Origin: UMGS75 sp964507405
GTDB lineage: Bacteria; Bacillota_I; Bacilli_A; ML615J-28; CAG-313
Assembly: GCA_964507405.1 (NCBI GenBank)
Contig: CAZDPJ010000034.1
Coordinates: forward strand, 1 to 11,937
DNA length: 11,937 nt
Reading direction: 5' to 3'
Position numbers and translations under genes: made by a program. Positions within the stretch are counted from its first letter, which is position 1. Every line of letters begins with the position of its first letter. Positions 7,901 through 11,937 of the stretch are shown piece after piece. The notes under the pieces are model-generated. The model ran no database searches. It was not told the origin of the DNA and saw only the letters and a list, made by a program, of their open reading frames with translations.

Positions 7901-10900
7901 CTAAGAAAGATTATGTATTCTTAGGTTGGACATTAGAAGCTGAATCTACAGAATATTTAACAAGTTTACCTGCATCTTTTGGTGAAACTTCTGCTAAATT
8001 ATATGCACAATGGAAATTTGATGCTATTTATGTAGGTGAAGGTTTAGATTATGCTACTATTAGTGAAGCATTAGCTGCTGCAAAAGAAGGCGACATCATT
8101 ATTGTTGCTGCTGGTACTTATGCAGAAGAAATCGTAATTGAAAAAGATGGTATCGTTATTTTAGGTGCTAATAATGGTATTGCTTATAATGGTGAAAGAA
8201 GTGCTGAAACTATCGTTAACTCTATTACAGTTAAAGCTGATTATGTTGTTATCGATGGTGTACAAATTGCTAATTTCCAAGCTATTAAGATTACAGGTGC
8301 AAATTATACTACTATTAAAAATAGTATTATGCATGCTAGCCCATCAGGTGAAAGAGAATATGTTATTACATTTACTGATGATACAAAAGGATTTACTTTA
8401 TTAAATTCATCAATTAAAGAAACTGATGCAACTACACATACTCGTGCAATTCAAGCAGAAGGTGTTAAATCAATTGATATTACTATTATTGGTAACTATA
8501 TTGGTCAAACATTAAAATCTACTGCTACATGTTATATTGACTGTATTAAACTTTCTAATATGGTTGGTTCAATTACAATTGAAAATAATATATTTGAATG
8601 GCCTGGTGATAACTTTACTTTATTCTTAGGTAATGAATCATGTGACGATAATACAGTTGTTAATATTAATAATAACGTATTTACAAGTGAAAGAAATTCT
8701 AGTGGTGTTTCTGTTAATGGTCTTCCTGCAAGTGCTACTGTAAATATTATTGGTAACTCATTTAGTAAAGTTGCTGGTAATGTTATCAGAGTTCGTGGTA
8801 AAGATGCTAATGATACTACTACTGAAGTTACAACTAATATTTCAAATAATGCATTTAAAGATACATCTGCTAAGATTACTTTAAATATTAGTGCTACAAA
8901 TGTTACAGTTAATAATAACTATTTCTACACTGATGTTACTTGGGCTGCTGTTAAAGCAACTGTAACTAATAGTGCAGAAAGTGCAGAAAATGCTTTAAAT
9001 GGTGTTGTTACTCATAAAGTTACTTTCAATGCTGGTTTAGGTCATTTATATGGTGCTCCATCTTCATTTGTTGAAGGTTCTAAATTAGGTATTGCAAGTG
9101 TTATTCCTACATATGTTGGTATGAAATTTGTTGGTTGGTATGCTAACTCTGATTTCAGCGGTGAAGCTGTTACTGAATTAGGTTCTCAAACTGCAGACGT
9201 TACTTTATATGCTAAATATGAAGCTTTAGCTGTATATGAAGTAGAATATAAATTAGGTCATGAAGGTGTTACAGTTGAAAATTTAGTTACTTCTGGTTAT
9301 GAAGGAACTGTAATTAAATTACCTGTTCCATCTATCTTCGGTTATACATTCTTAGGTTGGAGTTTAGTTGAAAATGGTGAAGACTATGTTACATCTATCA
9401 CATTAAATAGTGATGTTACTGTTTATGCTAACTGGACTAATGAAGAAATTTTAACAGTTACTTATGTATTAAATGGTGGTAACTTTACTTATAAAGATTT
9501 AGATAGCGTTAAAGCTGCTTTTGATGTTGATTATAAAGCATTAACTGGTCAAGGTTCATATAGTATTTGGAACAAAAGTTCTAAACTTGGTAAAGTATTT
9601 ACTGATAGTAATCATAAATGGGATTGGCTACTTGAATATTGGGCAGGAGTTAACCCTAATAGTTATGGTGGAAATAGTAATGCTGATGTATTCCTTCAAA
9701 TGAGAGATAAAGGAACTTGTCCTGATTATTATTTCTATGGTGTTGAAATTACAGCTTGGACTTCAAGTACTCAAAAATCTGTTTATAGTGGTGGTTTAAA
9801 ATCTGCTAACTATGCTGATGTTACTATTCAAGACGGATGGTGGACATATTTCTCTAAACATGAAAATAATACTCAAGAATTTATTAAGAAGTTAGTTCTT
9901 CCTACTAGTATGTATAATAGTGAAACATTAGAATTTGTTGGTTGGTATAGTAATCCTGAATTTACAGGTGAAGCTATTACAGAAGTTACTGAAAGTACTA
10001 CTGTTTATGCTAAATGGCAAGAAAGAACTCCCGTTACTTCAATTGTTGTTGATAATCAAATTTCTGAATTAACTAAGTTTGCTACTTATCAATTACAATG
10101 GACAATTAATCCTGCTGAAGCTTATATTAAATCTGTTCAATTAACTAGTAGTAATCCTGCGGTTGCGACAATTGATGATAATGGTTTAATTACTGCTTTA
10201 TCTAATGGTACTACAACTATTACGATTAAATCAAAATCATCTAGTGGTGTTTCTGTTTCATTCGATATTACAGTTGTAACTCCTAATTATTTTGAAGCTG
10301 AATATGAAACTAATTCATTTGTTGGAATCGATGAAGAAGTTAAATTAATTGCTCAATATGTAGCTGGTTCTGCTAAACAAGCTGTTGCATGGAAGAGCTT
10401 AAATGAAGACATCGCTAAAGTTAGTGCTGAAGGTTTAGTAACTGGTAAAAAAGCTGGTATCGCTGTAATTCGTGCTTATCTTGCAAGTGATGATACTAAG
10501 TATGTTGATTTCTATGTAACTGTTGTTGAAGCTGAATTATCAGATGCAATTAAACTTGTTCTTGCAAATCATGAAAGTAATGTCTTTACAAAATATGATT
10601 TACCTATCGGTTATCCTGATAGCAACCAAGGATATTATAAAGATATTTTTGGAAGTGTAAGTAACATTTTCTATAATCATGAACTTGAAATTGATGAAAG
10701 TTTCTTAGCACAAGGAAATTCAACTGGTGCTTATTATGAAAACGCAGTTAAGAATGAAGGATTAGAATTTATTACTGTTCACTATACTGGTACATTTGGT
10801 ACTACAGCTGATACAGATAATATCGCAACTAACTTTACTAAGACTGGAACAACTGTTTCTATTCACTATGTTACTGGTAACCATGGTAAAGATTCAAATG

Positions 10901-11790
10901 GTAATGAAACTGCAGAAGTATTCCATACTTTAAGTCATGACCATGGAGCATATCATGCTGGTGACTCTCGTGCTAGAACATATGCTAACTATCCTGGTGA
11001 TTTCAAATGGTATAATACTGGTGTTCAATATGATGGTTGTGATTTATTAGATGTTGTATTTACAGCTTCTCAAGACTTCTATTATGAAATCAATGGTAAG
11101 AAGACTTTAATTGAACTTCCTAAAACTTGGGATTATGATGGAAGAAATAGTAATCATATTTATAATTATGAAACTGGTTTAATTAGTTCTCAATCTAATT
11201 TCTTAAGTAAATTTAGTTGGGGTACAACTTTCCAAAATAGAACTCCTGAAAGTTTCTTCAATTCACTTGACTTCCCTATTAAAGTAATCGATGGTTACTA
11301 TTATATGGGTCCTACTTGGTGGTGCTTTGACCAAGTTGTTGAAGGTCGTATTTGTGGATCTGGTGGTAACCGTAACTCAATTGGTATTGAATCATGTGTT
11401 AATGAAGGTAGCGATGTATGGTATACATGGCAAGTAACAGCACAACTTGTTGCTAAATTAATGTATGATAATAATCTAGGTATCGAAAGAGTTAAAGGAC
11501 ATCATTTCTTCTCTGGTAAAGATTGCCCTCAACCATTACTAGAAAATGACCTTGAAATTTGGCATAAGTTCATCGAAATGGTTCAAGCTGAATATGAACT
11601 AATTGATACTTATAAAGATTATGAATTTACACTTTCTACTGAAAGCGAACTTCTAAGTGCTAATGGTCGTGTTGTTGGTACTCCAAATGATGCAACATGT
11701 GTTCAATACACAGTTACAGTTAAAGTTGGCGATAAGACTGAAACTATTACACTTGGTTCTATGGTTCAAAGTTTATACAATAAAAACTAA
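4933..11790 (+). CDS. Giant multidomain lipoprotein: Ig-like domains, InlB-type repeats, beta-helix, novel helical modules, C-terminal amidase
   Basis: A 2285-aa protein. Residues 1-21 form a signal peptide with lipobox LVSC, so C22 is the likely lipidated residue. Order: two Ig-like domains (about 30-200); InlB B-type/Flg_new repeats (202-267, 271-333, 337-403); a split repeat (407-418 and 557-604) around helical module A (423-556); a repeat (611-676); helical modules B1 (684-835) and B2 (836-955); a repeat (957-1027); a right-handed parallel beta-helix (about 1032-1345); repeats (1361-1429 and about 1434-1501); a second split repeat (1506-1519 and 1656-1695) around module C (1520-1655); two Big_2-like domains (about 1700-1780 and 1784-1867); a linker; an Amidase_2 domain (about 1943-2226); and a tail (2228-2285) resembling that of the upstream paralogue. 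Active-site candidates are H1950, H2190, K2196 and C2198. There is no LPXTG motif. Codon use is strongly biased to GCT/GTT/ACT/GGT, which suggests high expression. A membrane-anchored stalk presenting an amidase is inferred; the helical modules' role is unknown. Confidence 0.88.
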   Translation: MIKKKFFLFLTIICTVLCLVSCVEGAQGSVRVYFKQKKFEVKLNEELVLEPVVKVSADLDEADIELVYESLDESIVRYEDGVVYPVAMGKTKVKVYYDEDPDIYSTAEITVIKAALPEFKLEESMTVLKGDEKQISYKLVNNLSEASASFTVDEESADVVSVTKEGKVTALAVGEATINVLVSDYEESYETSIKVVVVESDFAISYDLDGGVLPEGAITGYCALNLPIPLPTPTKVGYEFKGWKLNGKVVEALPVGTYGNVSVKAVWEVVTYTITYSEAVEGNVTTYTVEDLPLSLQPATKAGYEYKGWKLLDKVVTEIPAGTTGNLELTAEFEVIEYAISYSGVDEATLAGLPTHYTVEELPLALVTLTKKGYEFKGYKLGEEVVSSIKEGSLGNVELAPVFEAVTYELTYDANGGKLVGYKSLEEIAADFLSDYNKFANTSLTHVAEYWKDSQKSSFWKNAELNAKWKWMVEVLITYSKAQGKDAQYLESLIAETPTVFGYATQNVMMYLLGINNDIWNSTYKDNYGGLSSKWTAVDCTSEEVQNSWITKVGIVTSFTVEKEVELVNATREGYEFLGWFVGEKQVTKVELGTAENVTVVAKWKQVTAEHTISYDVDGGVLPEGAATKFEEGKGLETLPTPTKQGYKFLGWYEGEELVESISAERKTDVSLKAKWEEESSTGELTIDDFTAEFIADWNKYAVSQQAVVSNFQNTTATGIREAFANADMLAKYKWLFEFALVSLAEVNQGHLTELRYTNTVEVLEGLVKGDTEIIKDSGNAEGRTLIRHWLHGLMNKELPTANAPYTEYSVDFSKAENQAAFLEKYAAAIAPVIEVTYDDVVKTLLADLGLDMTVTKWASNIDDLFRANLEKWGPLLDYFIAVRPADEFTAKITDIKNGVDLTGSVDPYIITGELVAFINKSVVEYPSAGITSGDYSVEATRERLWEFVSKDVAVVTYGKLSFELNGGEVEEELPTSYKIGVKLQLPTPTKKDYVFLGWTLEAESTEYLTSLPASFGETSAKLYAQWKFDAIYVGEGLDYATISEALAAAKEGDIIIVAAGTYAEEIVIEKDGIVILGANNGIAYNGERSAETIVNSITVKADYVVIDGVQIANFQAIKITGANYTTIKNSIMHASPSGEREYVITFTDDTKGFTLLNSSIKETDATTHTRAIQAEGVKSIDITIIGNYIGQTLKSTATCYIDCIKLSNMVGSITIENNIFEWPGDNFTLFLGNESCDDNTVVNINNNVFTSERNSSGVSVNGLPASATVNIIGNSFSKVAGNVIRVRGKDANDTTTEVTTNISNNAFKDTSAKITLNISATNVTVNNNYFYTDVTWAAVKATVTNSAESAENALNGVVTHKVTFNAGLGHLYGAPSSFVEGSKLGIASVIPTYVGMKFVGWYANSDFSGEAVTELGSQTADVTLYAKYEALAVYEVEYKLGHEGVTVENLVTSGYEGTVIKLPVPSIFGYTFLGWSLVENGEDYVTSITLNSDVTVYANWTNEEILTVTYVLNGGNFTYKDLDSVKAAFDVDYKALTGQGSYSIWNKSSKLGKVFTDSNHKWDWLLEYWAGVNPNSYGGNSNADVFLQMRDKGTCPDYYFYGVEITAWTSSTQKSVYSGGLKSANYADVTIQDGWWTYFSKHENNTQEFIKKLVLPTSMYNSETLEFVGWYSNPEFTGEAITEVTESTTVYAKWQERTPVTSIVVDNQISELTKFATYQLQWTINPAEAYIKSVQLTSSNPAVATIDDNGLITALSNGTTTITIKSKSSSGVSVSFDITVVTPNYFEAEYETNSFVGIDEEVKLIAQYVAGSAKQAVAWKSLNEDIAKVSAEGLVTGKKAGIAVIRAYLASDDTKYVDFYVTVVEAELSDAIKLVLANHESNVFTKYDLPIGYPDSNQGYYKDIFGSVSNIFYNHELEIDESFLAQGNSTGAYYENAVKNEGLEFITVHYTGTFGTTADTDNIATNFTKTGTTVSIHYVTGNHGKDSNGNETAEVFHTLSHDHGAYHAGDSRARTYANYPGDFKWYNTGVQYDGCDLLDVVFTASQDFYYEINGKKTLIELPKTWDYDGRNSNHIYNYETGLISSQSNFLSKFSWGTTFQNRTPESFFNSLDFPIKVIDGYYYMGPTWWCFDQVVEGRICGSGGNRNSIGIESCVNEGSDVWYTWQVTAQLVAKLMYDNNLGIERVKGHHFFSGKDCPQPLLENDLEIWHKFIEMVQAEYELIDTYKDYEFTLSTESELLSANGRVVGTPNDATCVQYTVTVKVGDKTETITLGSMVQSLYNKN
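5536..6141 (+). repeat. Tandem array of three InlB B-type/Flg_new repeats (protein-level)
   Basis: Three consecutive repeats of about 65 residues (202-267, 271-333, 337-403). Each starts with a beta strand of the type ISYDLDGG or TITYSEA. Each has a centre such as GYEFKGWKL, GYEYKGWKL or GYEFKGYKL and ends in KAVW, TAEF or APVF. In Listeria InlB and many Firmicutes and Bacteroides surface proteins such repeats form extended stalks and ligand-binding beta-grasp modules. More copies occur further along the protein. Confidence 0.8.
6199..6600 (+). other. Helical module A inserted in an InlB-type repeat (protein domain, unrecognised)
   Basis: Residues 423-556. It opens with an amphipathic helix (L425, I428, F432, D435-Y436-N437-K438), has a Trp-rich core K468-W469-K-W471, and closes with K534-W-T-A-V-D539 and W549-I-T-K552. 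The first strand of an InlB-type repeat (YDANGG) precedes it, and the rest of that repeat (GYEFLGWF...VVAKW) follows. No known family is recognised. Confidence 0.6.
6982..7797 (+). other. Tandem helical modules B1 and B2 (protein domains, unrecognised)
   Basis: Residues 684-835 and 836-955. B1 opens with IDDFTAEFIADWNK (687-700), has Y733-K-W735 and closes with YSVD (809-812) and FLEKY (822-826). B2 opens with YDDVVKTLLAD (838-848), has E871-K-W873 then LLDYF, and closes with YSVE (936-939) and WEFVSK (946-951). The order of motifs matches modules A and C, so B is a tandem duplication. Alpha-helical content is inferred from residue patterns. Confidence 0.55.
8026..8967 (+). other. Right-handed parallel beta-helix region (protein domain)
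   Basis: Residues about 1032-1345. The opening is typical of pectate-lyase-like folds: YATISEALAAAKEGDIIIVAAGTY-type sequence, then IVIEKDGIVILG. Repeating short rungs follow with Asn-turns such as IENNIF, INNNVF, IGNSF, ISNNAF and VNNNYF. Such folds bind or cleave polysaccharides in known families, but I see no recognisable catalytic set, so binding or structural use is as likely. Confidence 0.75.
9490..9897 (+). other. Helical module C inserted in an InlB-type repeat (protein domain, unrecognised)
   Basis: Residues 1520-1655. It opens KDLDSVKAAFDVDYK (1521-1535), has K1562-W-D-W1565-LLEYW, and closes with Y1627-A-D-V1630 and W1637-T-Y-F-S-K1642. Like module A, it sits between the first strand of an InlB-type repeat (TYVLNGG) and its remainder (LEFVGWY...VYAKW, 1666-1695). 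Confidence 0.6.
10759..11610 (+). other. Amidase_2/PGRP-like zinc amidase domain of the giant lipoprotein (protein domain)
   Basis: Residues about 1943-2226. It contains TVHYTG (H1950), SIHYVTG (1976-1982), AYHAGD (2006-2011), NSIGIES (2148-2154) and HHFFSGKDCP (2190-2199). H1950, H2190 and C2198 are the expected zinc ligands; K2196 matches T7 lysozyme K128. About 135 residues (2011-2145, bases 10963-11367) are inserted between HAGD and NSIG, longer than the insertion in the upstream paralogue. Confidence 0.85.
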
Positions 11791-11801
11791 TCTATAAAAT
11801 T

Positions 11802-11834
11802 AAAGCATGTGGTATTTATATCACGTGCTTTTTT
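11802..11834 (+). terminator. Rho-independent terminator after the giant lipoprotein gene
   Basis: AAAGCATGTG (11802-11811) pairs with CACGTGCTTT (11822-11831) through ten pairs including one T-G wobble, followed by a T run. It begins 11 bases after the TAA stop. Confidence 0.9.
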
Positions 11835-11937
11835 ATGTTATTAAGAATATTCAATAACTTTGCAAAAAAAAGGGATTTTTGGTATAACCCGAGTTTGCCA
11901 CCGAAATTTTCTAAAAAAGACCAAATTAAAAAAGTAT
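11835..11937. other. Unassigned downstream intergenic end
   Basis: About 100 bases to the window edge. There is no start codon with a ribosome binding site and no tRNA-like fold. A relatively GC-rich island (GGTATAACCCGAGTTTGCC, about 11880-11898) lies between A/T runs, unlike the other intergenic DNA here. On the minus strand two frames stay open from the window edge for about 30-38 codons, which is too short to call a gene. It could be the border of a mobile or repeated element, but nothing here proves it. Confidence 0.3.

Noticed and set aside
8165..8404. Open frame of 79 aa inside the beta-helix coding region (+ strand)
   Set aside because: A shadow frame of the giant lipoprotein with low-complexity Leu/Met/Lys composition.
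8026..8967. Active pectate lyase or pectinesterase
   Set aside because: The fold pattern fits, but I cannot see the family catalytic residues, so only the beta-helix call is kept.
5536..10020. CRISPR array or DNA-level tandem repeats
   Set aside because: The periodic similarity is at protein level with irregular spacing and diverged nucleotides, inside a continuous reading frame.
11700..11790. LPXTG sortase anchor at the C-terminus of the giant protein
   Set aside because: There is no LPXTG-like motif, hydrophobic segment or basic tail; the N-terminal lipobox provides the anchor.
1..11937. Mollicute-type recoding of TGA to tryptophan
   Set aside because: Tryptophan codons are TGG throughout, and no TGA occurs in any of the four gene frames, including at conserved Trp positions.

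Overview
The window looks like a chromosomal piece of an AT-rich, low-GC Gram-positive bacterium (Bacillota). Signs are TTA/GAA/AAA-rich codon use, strong AGGAG-type ribosome binding sites, hairpin-plus-T-run terminators, extended -10 promoters, and the dnaK-dnaJ gene pair. Tryptophan is written TGG throughout, no TGA interrupts any long frame, and all four genes stop with TAA, so the standard code fits. A lineage near the Erysipelotrichia, Acholeplasma or RF39-type gut Bacilli is my inference; the sequence alone does not fix it.

Layout, all on the + strand. (1) Positions 1-1793 hold the 3' end of dnaK, then a complete dnaJ 41 bp downstream, closed by a strong terminator. This is the housekeeping Hsp70 chaperone pair. 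(2) Positions 1866-4770 form a single-gene unit with its own extended -10 promoter and terminator. It encodes a 935-aa lipoprotein with stacked bacterial Ig-like domains, one InlB B-type repeat and a C-terminal zinc amidase of the T7 lysozyme/Amidase_2 family. (3) Positions 4770-4932 are a regulatory intergenic region with a palindromic repeat pair, a cre-like box and a near-consensus promoter. (4) Positions 4933-11834 hold a giant 2285-aa lipoprotein with the same start and end plan (lipobox, Ig-like domains, amidase, homologous tail). Its middle is much larger: about nine InlB-type repeats, a right-handed beta-helix, and four copies of an alpha-helical module I do not recognise. (5) Positions 11835-11937 hold no gene I can support.

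The two lipoproteins appear to be paralogues that share catalytic residues, a post-amidase tail and a 14-bp identical promoter core. Both are probably anchored by lipid to the outer face of the membrane, with long repeat stalks holding a peptidoglycan amidase away from it. The most promising undescribed elements are the recurring helical module, which in two cases splits an InlB-type repeat, and the large insertions inside both amidase domains.
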